From: Gammaproteobacteria bacterium
GTDB taxonomy: Bacteria; Pseudomonadota; Gammaproteobacteria; Steroidobacterales; Woeseiaceae
Assembly: GCA_022600955.1 (NCBI GenBank)
Contig: JAHZJK010000010.1
Span: forward strand, 124,001-188,000
Reading direction: 5' to 3'
Length of the DNA stretch: 64,000 nt
The position numbers were made by a program, and so were the translations under genes. The notes under the pieces are model-generated. The model saw only the letters and a program-made list of their open reading frames with translations, had not been told where the DNA came from and ran no database searches. Below are positions 1-7,673 of the stretch, one piece after another. The first letter of the stretch is position 1, and each line of letters opens with the position of its first letter.

Positions 1-489
1 TGTGTAGAAAGTGCGTTGGGCAGAGGATCCAAAGGGCTCAACGTTATCCCCAATCAGAATTTCGTCGATAACCTGTTTCCATGGTTTGAACCGCGGACGG
101 CTCCAGCTGACACCAAGGGACTGGTCAAATTGATGAAGCGCCCCGGCGTAACCGATGCCGTGAAGAAAATGGGCGTCCGATACATCATCTGGCTGGATGG
201 CGATACAGAACGTGTCGCGCAGGGTGGCAGTCTGTCGTGCGCAGCAGGCCCGGGCGGTGGTGGCTGTTTTGGTTTTGCCTGGTGGCAGAACGATGCAGAC
301 TACGAGGCATCAGTCTGGGATCTTGAAGGCTATGAAACCGCTGGCACCGTCACTGCAGATTTTAGCGGTACGTCATTTCTGCCGGCCCTGGTAGTTCCGA
401 TACCGCTGATCGCAAGAACTCAGTCGAAGGCTTGCAAAGGCCTGGCACAACAACTCAGGGCATTCATCGTTAGCGACGAAAAAGCCTGA
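1..489 (+). CDS. Hypothetical protein, 5' end cut off by window
   Basis: The frame is open from base 1 and ends at a TGA at 487-489, so only the last 162 codons are visible and the true start lies outside. An internal TTG at 16 has no special support as a start. The visible part has a glycine-rich stretch with paired cysteines (SCAAGPGGGGCFGF), then WWQNDADYEASVWDLE, a hydrophobic segment (LPALVVPIPLIA) and a last cysteine near the C-terminus. The cysteines and hydrophobic segment would fit an envelope or lipoprotein-like protein, but this is inference. I cannot assign a function or family. It ends 3 bp before the convergent NlpC/P60 gene. Confidence 0.6.
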   Translation, partial: CVESALGRGSKGLNVIPNQNFVDNLFPWFEPRTAPADTKGLVKLMKRPGVTDAVKKMGVRYIIWLDGDTERVAQGGSLSCAAGPGGGGCFGFAWWQNDADYEASVWDLEGYETAGTVTADFSGTSFLPALVVPIPLIARTQSKACKGLAQQLRAFIVSDEKA

Positions 490-492
490 GCT

Positions 493-981
493 CTATCGCG
501 GCCGTCCGGCCCTGACAAATGCCTTATCGTAATAATCCGACGTCAAGCTGGCGACAGCGACGGTCTTGCCTGACGACGGGGCATGCACAAACCTCTGACC
601 ACCCACGTACATTCCGACATGTGCCATTTTTCCATCAACATTGAAAAACAACAGGTCGCCGGGCTGAAGTTCACGCTTCGACACGGTTTCTGTTGCTGAC
701 CAGAGTTGCGAGGTTGTACGAGGCATCCGCAGCCCGGCCTGAGCGTACGAGAATTGCACCAGGCCGCTGCAGTCGAATCCCGTGGTCGTCGATCCTCCAT
801 AGCGATACGGAACACCCAACTGACGCAAGGCAACGCGGCTCGCAACGTCCCCCACCGAATGCCGGACCTCGGTCTGCGGGCGTTTTTCCGGTGTTGACGA
901 ACATGCACCCAGCATGGCCAACATCGTGAAAATTAAGGCGAAACGCCATTTTTTCCGGAAAAGCTGCGCTATCATCTGCAT
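493..981 (-). CDS. NlpC/P60 family lipoprotein, probable peptidoglycan endopeptidase
   Basis: A 162-residue protein with a lipoprotein signal peptide (hydrophobic stretch 14-26, lipobox LGAC with Cys27), so the mature protein should be membrane-anchored in the envelope. The rest is one NlpC/P60 domain with the full catalytic triad: Cys71 in FDCSGLV, His121 in AHVGMY and His133 in FVHAPS. Families with this layout (Spr/MepS, NlpC) cleave peptide cross-links in peptidoglycan. The QPGDLLFF motif before the first histidine is also typical. Whether it is a MepS or NlpC orthologue cannot be decided here. It is convergent with the partial gene at 1-489 and divergent from the metallopeptidase at 1033. 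Confidence 0.9.
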   Translation of the reverse strand: MQMIAQLFRKKWRFALIFTMLAMLGACSSTPEKRPQTEVRHSVGDVASRVALRQLGVPYRYGGSTTTGFDCSGLVQFSYAQAGLRMPRTTSQLWSATETVSKRELQPGDLLFFNVDGKMAHVGMYVGGQRFVHAPSSGKTVAVASLTSDYYDKAFVRAGRPR

Positions 982-1032
982 TTCTTGCCGCCGAACCAGA
1001 CCCTACAATACGCTAGCGGGCCTTAATACTGT

Positions 1033-2307
1033 ATGAACTGCTTCTCAGGAACACTATTTCTCACAAGCGCCCTTTTCATCTCGGCCTGCAGCGCACCCGC
1101 GTCTGAGACCCCGGACTCAAATGGCAAAAATGAGTACCAGGTTCACTATGATGTCACCGCCGATCCCGGCGAAGGCATCGTTCGCGTCGAATTGCAGCTA
1201 AAGCAGCCACGCGCTTTACTTCGAGAGCTTTCATTTTCGACCCGGGACGCCCTGCAGGATATTGTCGCCGACGGTGAGTTGCAGATCGACGACGCCCGCG
1301 TCACATGGCAGCCGCCGCGAGGTGGGGGATCACTGCGATGGGCGATGAGCGTCAACAGCAAACGCGGAGAAGGCGGCTACGATGCTTATATGAACTCCGA
1401 CTGGGCCATCTTTCGTGCTGAGGACATTATTCCGCGCAGCCGGACGCGCACCCTGAAAGGTGCCAGTAGCGATACAACGATGTCGATACACACGCCCGCT
1501 GGATGGTCCGCCATTAGTCAGTACTCAACTTTGCAGAGCCGAATCGAGATTGAAACACCGGGGCGACGATTCGAACAACCTAGCGGCTGGATCGCGATTG
1601 GGAAACTCGGCGTACGCCGTGAAACTATCGCGGGCATACGGGTTGCGGTTGTCGGCCCCGAAAGCCAGTCGATTCGCCGCATGGATATGCTCGCGCTGCT
1701 TAACTGGACATTGCCCGAGCTCGCCCAGCTGCTGCCCGACGCCATGCCACGCCTTACGATTATCAGCGCGGCCGATCCAATGTGGCGCGGCGGATTGTCC
1801 GCACCTGCTTCGCTTTTCATTCACTCGGACCGGCCACTAATCAGCGAGAACGGCACGAGCACACTGCTTCACGAGGTGATGCATGTCGCCCTCGGGCTGC
1901 GATCTGTCGAAGGCAACGACTGGATCACAGAGGGTCTCGCGGAATACTACAGCTTGCAGTTACTGCGGCGCGGCAACGCAATTACGAAACGTCGTTACAC
2001 CACCGCCATAAAGAAACAACAGGAATGGGCTGCGGACGCCACTGTGCTCTGTCAGTCGGTATCGAGTGGCGCGGATACCGCTCTGGCCGTCGTTACGATG
2101 GCGGCGCTGGACCAGGAAATTCGTGAGCAGTCCGCAGGAAAACACAATCTCGACGACGTGGTTGCTGAACTCCACAAGCACCCAGCTCGCCTGGACCTCG
2201 AAGCCCTCAAGACCATCGTTGAAACAATGACGATGCAAGCTTCGGACGTACTTCACAGCAAAAATCTGCCCGGCTGCCATACACTGGCGCGCAACACCGA
2301 CCTCTGA
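1033..2307 (+). CDS. Lipoprotein zinc metallopeptidase, gluzincin (M61/M1-like) type
   Basis: A 424-residue protein with a lipoprotein signal peptide (lipobox ISAC, Cys19). The zinc-peptidase motif HEVMH lies at 280-284, and the likely third ligand is Glu300 in WITEGLAEYY, the spacing and W-x-x-E-G context of gluzincins related to M61 and M1. The N-terminal 200 residues look beta-rich and resemble the domain preceding the catalytic unit in M61 peptidases, though I would not name a family firmly. It is probably a surface or periplasmic peptidase; the substrate is unknown. The AAA ATPase gene starts 8 bp downstream on the same strand, suggesting one transcript. Confidence 0.75.
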   Translation: MNCFSGTLFLTSALFISACSAPASETPDSNGKNEYQVHYDVTADPGEGIVRVELQLKQPRALLRELSFSTRDALQDIVADGELQIDDARVTWQPPRGGGSLRWAMSVNSKRGEGGYDAYMNSDWAIFRAEDIIPRSRTRTLKGASSDTTMSIHTPAGWSAISQYSTLQSRIEIETPGRRFEQPSGWIAIGKLGVRRETIAGIRVAVVGPESQSIRRMDMLALLNWTLPELAQLLPDAMPRLTIISAADPMWRGGLSAPASLFIHSDRPLISENGTSTLLHEVMHVALGLRSVEGNDWITEGLAEYYSLQLLRRGNAITKRRYTTAIKKQQEWAADATVLCQSVSSGADTALAVVTMAALDQEIREQSAGKHNLDDVVAELHKHPARLDLEALKTIVETMTMQASDVLHSKNLPGCHTLARNTDL

Positions 2308-2315
2308 GCGACCCT

Positions 2316-3806
2316 ATGGATGGACATCACGACCTGGAATTGATGCTGCGTTCGCGGACGCCGATCATCATTATTGAGTCGCAAGACGAGCGCCGCATGC
2401 TCGAGATGCTGCAGTCAATCACCATGCGCAGAGCCAGTACCGACTATATGCCGACTTTTCGCTGGACCATCACGGATGGCTTGCAGCGTATGGACATTTC
2501 ACTTGAACCACAAAGCATAAACTCGGAGCCGACCGATGTGCTGAAGCACATTCGTGCGGTCAGCAAACCCGGCCTCTACGCCTTGCTGGATTTTCATCCG
2601 TTTCTTGAAGACCCCGTGCACGTGAGATTGCTGAAGGACATTTGTATCCGGTACAGCGAAATCGAACGACAGATCGTACTCATCAGCCACGAGGTAAAGG
2701 TACCAACCGAGCTCGAAGGGTACTGCGCGCGCTTTGATATGGCTTTGCCATCGGAGCAAGAACGCGGCCAGATCGTTGCTAAAGCCGCCAAAACCTATGC
2801 CAGCGACAACCCCGGACGCCAGGTGCAAATTGACGACAAAGCGCATCAACTGCTCATTCAGAATCTGTCTGGTCTGACCTATGCGGACACTGAGCGCCTG
2901 GCGCGAAACGCGATATACATGGACGGCGCGATTACCAAGAGCGACTTGCCGGACGTGATGCAGGCCAAGTATGAATTGCTAAACAGTGGCGGCGCATTGC
3001 AATTCGAATACGACACTGCAAGTTTTCGTGCAGTCGGTGGACTGGCAAACCTGAAAACCTGGTTATCACAACGCCGTCCCGCGTTTCGTGGTGACCAGAG
3101 CGCCGCGCATCTCGATGCGCCAAAGGGTATCTTGTTACTCGGCATCCAGGGCTGCGGCAAAAGCCTCGCGGCCAAGGCAACAGCAGCAATTTTCGGGGTG
3201 CCGCTACTGCGCCTCGATTTCGGTACGATTTACGATAAGTATCACGGCGAAACAGAACGCAAGCTGCGAGAGTCTCTCAATACGGCCGATGTCATGTCGC
3301 CCTGCATCCTGTGGATCGACGAAATCGAAAAAGGCATAGCCGGCCGAGGTGGTGAAACCGGCACGACACAGCGCGTACTTGGTACGTTTCTGACGTGGAT
3401 GGCAGAGCGAAACAGCCAGGTTTTCGTCGTAGCAACCGCAAATGACATTACGACAATGCCACCGGAGCTCGTCCGCAAGGGACGTTTCGACGAAATCTTC
3501 TTCGTAGATCTACCTGGCGAAGAAATTCGTGCATCCATTCTTGCCATACACCTCTCCAACCGGGATCAGCCATTGGGCAACTTTGACATCAAAGGACTCG
3601 CGGCGTTGATGCAGGGTTTCTCCGGAGCTGAAATTGAGCAGGCTGTCGTGGCGGGCCTGTATGCAGCGCACGCTCAGAACACCAGTCTCCAGTCTGATCA
3701 TATTCGTAGCGAGGTCGAGCAAACCCGGCCACTCTCGGTCGTCATGTCCGAACGGATCGACGAAATGCGCCGCTGGGCATCCGGCCGCACGGTTCCATGC
3801 GATTGA
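2316..3806 (+). CDS. AAA+ ATPase, Ycf46-like
   Basis: A 496-residue protein. The N-terminal ~240 residues form the regulatory region typical of Ycf46-type ATPases (it begins with RSRTPIIIIESQDERR). The AAA+ core follows: Walker A GIQGCGKS at 276-283, Walker B CILWIDE at 330-336, a sensor region VVATAND, and an arginine finger in RKGRFDE. The C-terminal helical lid ends in a Trp- and Arg-rich tail. Ycf46 homologues occur in cyanobacteria, plastids and many proteobacteria, with a poorly defined role (linked to carbon regulation in cyanobacteria). Here it sits between a lipoprotein peptidase and an FHA-domain protein, so a regulatory or remodelling function in this cluster is possible but unproven. 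Confidence 0.85.
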   Translation: MDGHHDLELMLRSRTPIIIIESQDERRMLEMLQSITMRRASTDYMPTFRWTITDGLQRMDISLEPQSINSEPTDVLKHIRAVSKPGLYALLDFHPFLEDPVHVRLLKDICIRYSEIERQIVLISHEVKVPTELEGYCARFDMALPSEQERGQIVAKAAKTYASDNPGRQVQIDDKAHQLLIQNLSGLTYADTERLARNAIYMDGAITKSDLPDVMQAKYELLNSGGALQFEYDTASFRAVGGLANLKTWLSQRRPAFRGDQSAAHLDAPKGILLLGIQGCGKSLAAKATAAIFGVPLLRLDFGTIYDKYHGETERKLRESLNTADVMSPCILWIDEIEKGIAGRGGETGTTQRVLGTFLTWMAERNSQVFVVATANDITTMPPELVRKGRFDEIFFVDLPGEEIRASILAIHLSNRDQPLGNFDIKGLAALMQGFSGAEIEQAVVAGLYAAHAQNTSLQSDHIRSEVEQTRPLSVVMSERIDEMRRWASGRTVPCD

Positions 3807-3848
3807 TTTGACTTAAGTCGGTAAAAAAGACGCTCGATGCCGATGCGC

Positions 3849-3861
3849 CGTGACGGTCACG
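3849..3861. promoter_or_regulatory. Short palindrome upstream of the FHA gene
   Basis: The bases CGTGAC-G-GTCACG form a perfect 13-bp inverted repeat 15 bp before the ATG at 3877, in the 70-bp gap after the AAA ATPase gene. Position and symmetry would fit an operator or a small leader hairpin. No convincing -35/-10 pair was found beside it, and no known regulator is recognised. Confidence 0.3.
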
Positions 3862-3876
3862 TGCTAAACTGCGGTC

Positions 3877-5352
3877 ATGGCTAATGAAAACAATAATATC
3901 AATGAGTTAGTCGCCGATGATGACGACCCTACCGCTGAGTTGGAGCTCCCCAGCTTTCGCAACTCCGGTGCCAATGACGTCGATCTCGAATCGGACGCCA
4001 AAACCTACGATGCCGACGACGATACTCGACTGCTGCCGACCTCAGGGCTGACAGTTTCCGAGCTACAGTCCGACCTTAAGTCGCGCGCTGAAACTATCGG
4101 TCAGTTGCAATTTGACATCGAGCAGTTGCGCTCGAAGTGGCTCGGCCTCGAGTCCGAGATCAAAGCCAGGGAAACGCAAACTGAGACGCTCAACAAAGAC
4201 CTAGCCGCCGCGCACAAAGTCCTCGGTCGCAAAGTCAAACTTATCAAGAAACGGGACAACAGAATTAGCGCGCTGAAAGCCGAAATACGCCAGCGCGATG
4301 AAGAATTTCGTTCTTTGTCTGCAATCCACTCAGAACTGCAGGGTTTGAGCGAGCAGCTACAGGAACCACGGCCAGCCAACGGCGACAAGGTCGCGGCAAC
4401 GACCAGCAAGACCGTAAACGAATTGCAACAACAACTTGATCGTTCCGAAGAATATGCTGACTCCCTGCGGCGCAAACTGCAGGACGTGATCGAAACACAC
4501 CAACGGGTGGAGTCAGAGCGCGACAACCTCTCCGCCGCGCTGCACACTGCAAACGACAAAATTGAGGCACTCGATGATGCGCTTGCAAGCACGACGGAAC
4601 GGAGCGCAGATCTGCAGCAGCAGCTGGATACCGTCGATGAGCAGCACCAGGAACAGATACGAATCTTGCGGTTTGAATTAGGCGAGGCACAAGACACAGC
4701 TGTGGAAAGCGAAGCAATGAACAATCAGCTTGCCTCCGACCTCGTTGATGCCCATGGATGCAAAGACGAACTCGAACGCATGCTGCATGAGACGGAAGAA
4801 CATTCGAATGCCGAGCTTGATCGAATGCGGAAAGAACTTGGAAAAATGAAACGTGACGCTCAGGCTTATGAGCAAAAGCTCACAACGAAGAGCGAAGCCA
4901 TTACTGTTTTACTTTCAGAGCTGGCCAAGAAGTCCGAGCAAATAGACTCTATCGGCGAGATCGAAGATGTAATTCACGAGATCGACGAACGCATATCCGA
5001 ACGCAGTGCGGACATTGAGGAAAACTCGCGCAGGACAGCTAGCGAGCGGGTTTCCAAAGTTCTTGTTGGCAGTGTCGGTGACCAGGTACTGCGTTTTCCC
5101 TTGTTCAAGGATCGCTTAACGATCGGACGCACGGATGACAATGACATCCAGCTCAAGGTGGCCTACATCAGCCGACGCCACGCGGTCATACAGACTGAGA
5201 ACGGCGAGACGCGCATTATTGACTGGGGTAGCAAGAACGGAATCTACGTCAATTCGGAGAAGGTGTCTGAGCACCCACTTCACCACGGCGATGTCATTAC
5301 CGTCGGAAATGCACGGTTCCGATACGAGGAGCGCCGCAAGCGCGACACCTGA
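3877..5352 (+). CDS. Coiled-coil protein with C-terminal FHA domain
   Basis: A 491-residue protein in three parts: an acidic low-complexity N-terminus (about 1-60), a long heptad-rich coiled coil (about 60-390), and an FHA domain at the C-terminus (about 405-485). The FHA core residues are present: Gly417-Arg418 (LTIGR), Ser432-Arg-Arg-His435 (ISRRH) and Asn454 (GSKNG). FHA domains bind phosphothreonine peptides, so this is probably a phosphorylation-dependent scaffold. No Ser/Thr kinase or PP2C phosphatase gene is seen nearby. There is no signal peptide, so it is cytoplasmic. It follows the Ycf46-like ATPase by 70 bp and precedes two small membrane proteins. Confidence 0.85.
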   Translation: MANENNNINELVADDDDPTAELELPSFRNSGANDVDLESDAKTYDADDDTRLLPTSGLTVSELQSDLKSRAETIGQLQFDIEQLRSKWLGLESEIKARETQTETLNKDLAAAHKVLGRKVKLIKKRDNRISALKAEIRQRDEEFRSLSAIHSELQGLSEQLQEPRPANGDKVAATTSKTVNELQQQLDRSEEYADSLRRKLQDVIETHQRVESERDNLSAALHTANDKIEALDDALASTTERSADLQQQLDTVDEQHQEQIRILRFELGEAQDTAVESEAMNNQLASDLVDAHGCKDELERMLHETEEHSNAELDRMRKELGKMKRDAQAYEQKLTTKSEAITVLLSELAKKSEQIDSIGEIEDVIHEIDERISERSADIEENSRRTASERVSKVLVGSVGDQVLRFPLFKDRLTIGRTDDNDIQLKVAYISRRHAVIQTENGETRIIDWGSKNGIYVNSEKVSEHPLHHGDVITVGNARFRYEERRKRDT

Positions 5353-5440
5353 TTCCTCGCTGAATTGTGAAGACCTTCACGGTCTTTTGTTGCCAGTTGT
5401 CTTACTATCTTTCGCATCCACAAGGAATGTGAATCGAAAG

Positions 5441-5740
5441 ATGCTTAGTACTACGGCAAGGAAGTCCGTATCACTCTCGGACACGCAGCAGGCGACCCGA
5501 AACGCCGGTGCCGTTGTCACGCAGAAAATCTGGCTGCCCAAGCTCTTGTACGACGCGCTGCCCTACTTCTACCTGGCATCGGGGATCCTGGCATTCCTCG
5601 CTACTCTCTACATTTCCGATTGGTTCTGGGTTCTCCCGCACTACCTGCTGTTCTGCGCTGCCTGCGTCCATTTGGGCGTTGTGATCTATCGCCGCCGCCA
5701 CCGGCGCCGTTCTGGCGACGTCCATGAGCAACAATCTTGA
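5441..5740 (+). CDS. Small two-helix membrane protein, unknown
   Basis: A 99-residue reading frame from ATG 5441 (an in-frame GTG at 5429 is also possible; AAGGA lies at 5422-5426). Two hydrophobic helices are visible at about 42-60 and 65-85, followed by a very basic tail (YRRRHRRRS), which suggests a cytoplasmic C-terminus. The frame also extends upstream inside the FHA gene, but that part has the composition of an out-of-frame shadow, so the internal ATG is preferred. No family recognised. The next small membrane protein starts 63 bp downstream, and both may belong to the FHA transcript. Confidence 0.65.
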   Translation: MLSTTARKSVSLSDTQQATRNAGAVVTQKIWLPKLLYDALPYFYLASGILAFLATLYISDWFWVLPHYLLFCAACVHLGVVIYRRRHRRRSGDVHEQQS

Positions 5741-5803
5741 CGTAACGGTTTCGCTGAGCAACGATACACGTTCTTAACTGAATGGCCGATCGTCGCGAAC
5801 ACT

Positions 5804-6100
5804 GTGAATACCAGCGCTCCCCAAGACTCTCTGAAACAACTCGCCCTCAAAGAACTGGCATTGTTCACAGGCCTGCTTTTTCTGGGGATCGTCGTACTCC
5901 CGTTGGCCGTATTCGGCGTAGGTCAGGTTGTGTTCGGCGCCTATGGTGGTGTTGGCTACGGCGATTTCTTTTCCACTCTTAGCGGCAAAGTAGCGCGCTT
6001 TGACCTTGTGGCCTGGTTCCTGATTCTGTCGCCCTACCTGGGACTGCAATGTCTGAGGCTTGCGATCATCGGATGGCGTTTGACGGCACAAAACAGTTAA
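5804..6100 (+). CDS. Small membrane protein, unknown
   Basis: A 98-residue protein starting at GTG 5804 (MNTSAPQDSLKQ...). It contains a strong hydrophobic helix at about 19-45 and a second at about 66-88, connected by a glycine-rich segment (FGAYGGVGYGDFF). No signal peptide cleavage site and no family recognised. An ATG at 5782 exists in another frame, but its product lacks membrane character. The gene follows the other two-helix protein and ends just before an AT-rich regulatory region carrying a CRP-like site. Confidence 0.65.
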   Translation: MNTSAPQDSLKQLALKELALFTGLLFLGIVVLPLAVFGVGQVVFGAYGGVGYGDFFSTLSGKVARFDLVAWFLILSPYLGLQCLRLAIIGWRLTAQNS

Positions 6101-6126
6101 CTGTCGTAGTTTTTTACGATTTGGCA

Positions 6127-6148
6127 AAATGTGATTTTAATCACATTT
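6127..6148. promoter_or_regulatory. Perfect CRP-like binding site
   Basis: A fully symmetric 22-bp site with the layout AAA-TGTGA-TTTTAA-TCACA-TTT. This matches the CRP consensus (TGTGA-N6-TCACA with A/T flanks) at every conserved position. A -10-like TAAAAT lies at 6185-6190, which would place the site near -60 from a start at about 6197-6199, the class I activator distance. It sits in the AT-rich gap between the small membrane protein and the gene at 6238. The match to CRP is seen directly; regulation is inferred. Confidence 0.6.
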
Positions 6149-6237
6149 TTGAAACAATTTTCGATCTAGGGGCACGGTACTTTGTAAAATAGCCGCTGCC
6201 CATAGATGTTGGCGAAAAACCCCATTGCACTGAATCG

Positions 6238-6606
6238 ATGATCGATAAACTAAAAAACTGGCTGAAAACACGCCTTGGCGACGAGCAATCTGAGCCACAG
6301 CACGCATTGCCTCCGGCGCGCGTGCCACGCGCCCCAATGCGCAAGAGAAGCCGCAAGGCATCGCCGCGACCTGACCCTGACTTTGTTGATCTTGACCCAC
6401 AGATTTCGGGCGAGATAGAAGACGCGGGACCGGGCAAGAATGTCCTTATCCGCAACAAGTTCGTGCGGGAAGACACCGGCACACACGAAACGCTGCAGAT
6501 TCTGGACGACTCCATGGTTCAAACCGGTGAAGAAACCGGCATTGATCCCTACAACACCGGAGCATTCGATCGCTCCCGCAATTGGGATAGCCGCTTCCGC
6601 AAGTAG
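6238..6606 (+). CDS. Hypothetical protein behind a CRP-like site
   Basis: A 122-residue soluble protein starting at ATG 6238. The first 15 residues (MIDKLKNWLKTRLGD) could form an amphipathic helix. The middle is rich in Pro, Arg and Lys (about 25-50), and the C-terminus is acidic then charged (GAFDRSRNWDSRFRK). No domain recognised; large parts look disordered. The upstream palindrome at 6127-6148 suggests catabolite control of transcription, which is the best clue to its role. The ribosome binding site is weak. Confidence 0.65.
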   Translation: MIDKLKNWLKTRLGDEQSEPQHALPPARVPRAPMRKRSRKASPRPDPDFVDLDPQISGEIEDAGPGKNVLIRNKFVREDTGTHETLQILDDSMVQTGEETGIDPYNTGAFDRSRNWDSRFRK

Positions 6607-6688
6607 TATTTGGGCAGCTTGCCTTTTTCTCGATATTGAATTTTTCCGGCTCGGATGAATCTTCGTGATAATCTGCCCTGCCCTGAGT

Positions 6689-7243
6689 ATGCGGAGCCCG
6701 CTGTTGTCGTTACGAATTTCATTTGAGCTTAATGAAGATGATTTGAAACACTTTCAGCTGATCATGCGTGAGGCACGCCAGGTCGCAGCAAGAATGGCGC
6801 CCGAAGACATTGTGGCGGCAGCACAAAACCTGCTGAAAGACATTGAGGAAAGCAGTGCGCCCGGGTTTATTGTGGACCGCCTTCGCAATCTCCGGCTCAT
6901 GATCCGTATGCTGTCAGATATCGAGTGGCGGTTGCCTCATCAAGAGGCAACGAGGGTCCTCAACGCATTGGCGTACTTCGCTGAACCTGAAGACCTGATA
7001 CCCGATCACATACCTGGCCTCGGTTTCCTCGATGATGCCATCATGATCGAACTGGTCGTGCGCGAATTGAAACACGAGATCGACGCATACGAGGATTTCT
7101 GCCGTTACCGGGACCGCCTGCTCAGTGAAAAGGGCCACAATATCGAGGTTAGCCGTGAAGCCTGGCTGACAAACCGCCGCAAGGAATTACAGACCCGTAT
7201 GCGGCGGCGACGTAAACGGACGAGCAATTCGCCGTTTACCTGA
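6689..7243 (+). CDS. DUF1232 (YkvA-like) domain protein
   Basis: A 184-residue protein from ATG 6689; an in-frame GTG at 6665 would add eight residues, and neither start has a clear Shine-Dalgarno. The conserved DUF1232 core is around residues 90-120: a run of LAYFAEPEDLIPDHIPGLG followed by FLDDA, where the IPD..PG.G..DD pattern is the family hallmark. The N-terminal ~80 residues are helical. The C-terminal tail is extremely basic (RMRRRRKRT). DUF1232 proteins are often membrane-associated with unknown function. It ends 2 bp from the convergent membrane protein gene at 7246. Confidence 0.8.
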   Translation: MRSPLLSLRISFELNEDDLKHFQLIMREARQVAARMAPEDIVAAAQNLLKDIEESSAPGFIVDRLRNLRLMIRMLSDIEWRLPHQEATRVLNALAYFAEPEDLIPDHIPGLGFLDDAIMIELVVRELKHEIDAYEDFCRYRDRLLSEKGHNIEVSREAWLTNRRKELQTRMRRRRKRTSNSPFT

Positions 7244-7245
7244 AA

Positions 7246-7530
7246 TCAGGGCCAGTAAAACCATCCCGTTAACAGCAAGCCGCCCCACATTGCGCCTTGA
7301 GTCCAAAGCCATGCGGCATTGTTTTTGAGCAGACTATAGAAACTCGCTGCCGATATGGCTGTCATAACTACAAAGATCGCAAGGCTTTGCAGCAAAGGAT
7401 CAAATTCGCGTTGCAAACGCGGGTATTCGTCACCAAGCACCAGAACAATGATGATTACGGCGGTCAGGCTGACCATGATCGCGAAACAGGAACCGAGGAT
7501 TATCAGCGTAACAGCCGTCAAAGGACGCAT
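7246..7530 (-). CDS. Small membrane protein, three predicted helices
   Basis: A 94-residue protein with hydrophobic helices at about 5-32, 47-66 and 72-92, linked by a short polar loop (GDEYPRLQREFDPL). The sequence shows real membrane-protein composition rather than the pattern of a frame shadow. No family recognised. It is divergent from the Prc protease gene, whose start at 7674 leaves about 140 bp for promoters. Confidence 0.65.
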   Translation of the reverse strand: MRPLTAVTLIILGSCFAIMVSLTAVIIIVLVLGDEYPRLQREFDPLLQSLAIFVVMTAISAASFYSLLKNNAAWLWTQGAMWGGLLLTGWFYWP

Positions 7531-7673
7531 CTTTTATTTCCAAAGTGGTAATAATTATCCGCGAAGTCGCGGTAATTTTGATAAATGTGCCCTTGAACAA
7601 CGGGCCCGGTGCATCTAGCCTAGCCGAATTGAAGCATTTGCTAAACAGCCTTTGGCTGACGTGGAGAAAACTT

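Noticed and set aside
4101..4724. 207-codon minus-strand Ser/Cys/Arg-rich frame
   Set aside because: It is the antisense of the coiled-coil region of the FHA gene, whose repetitive codons keep the opposite frame open.
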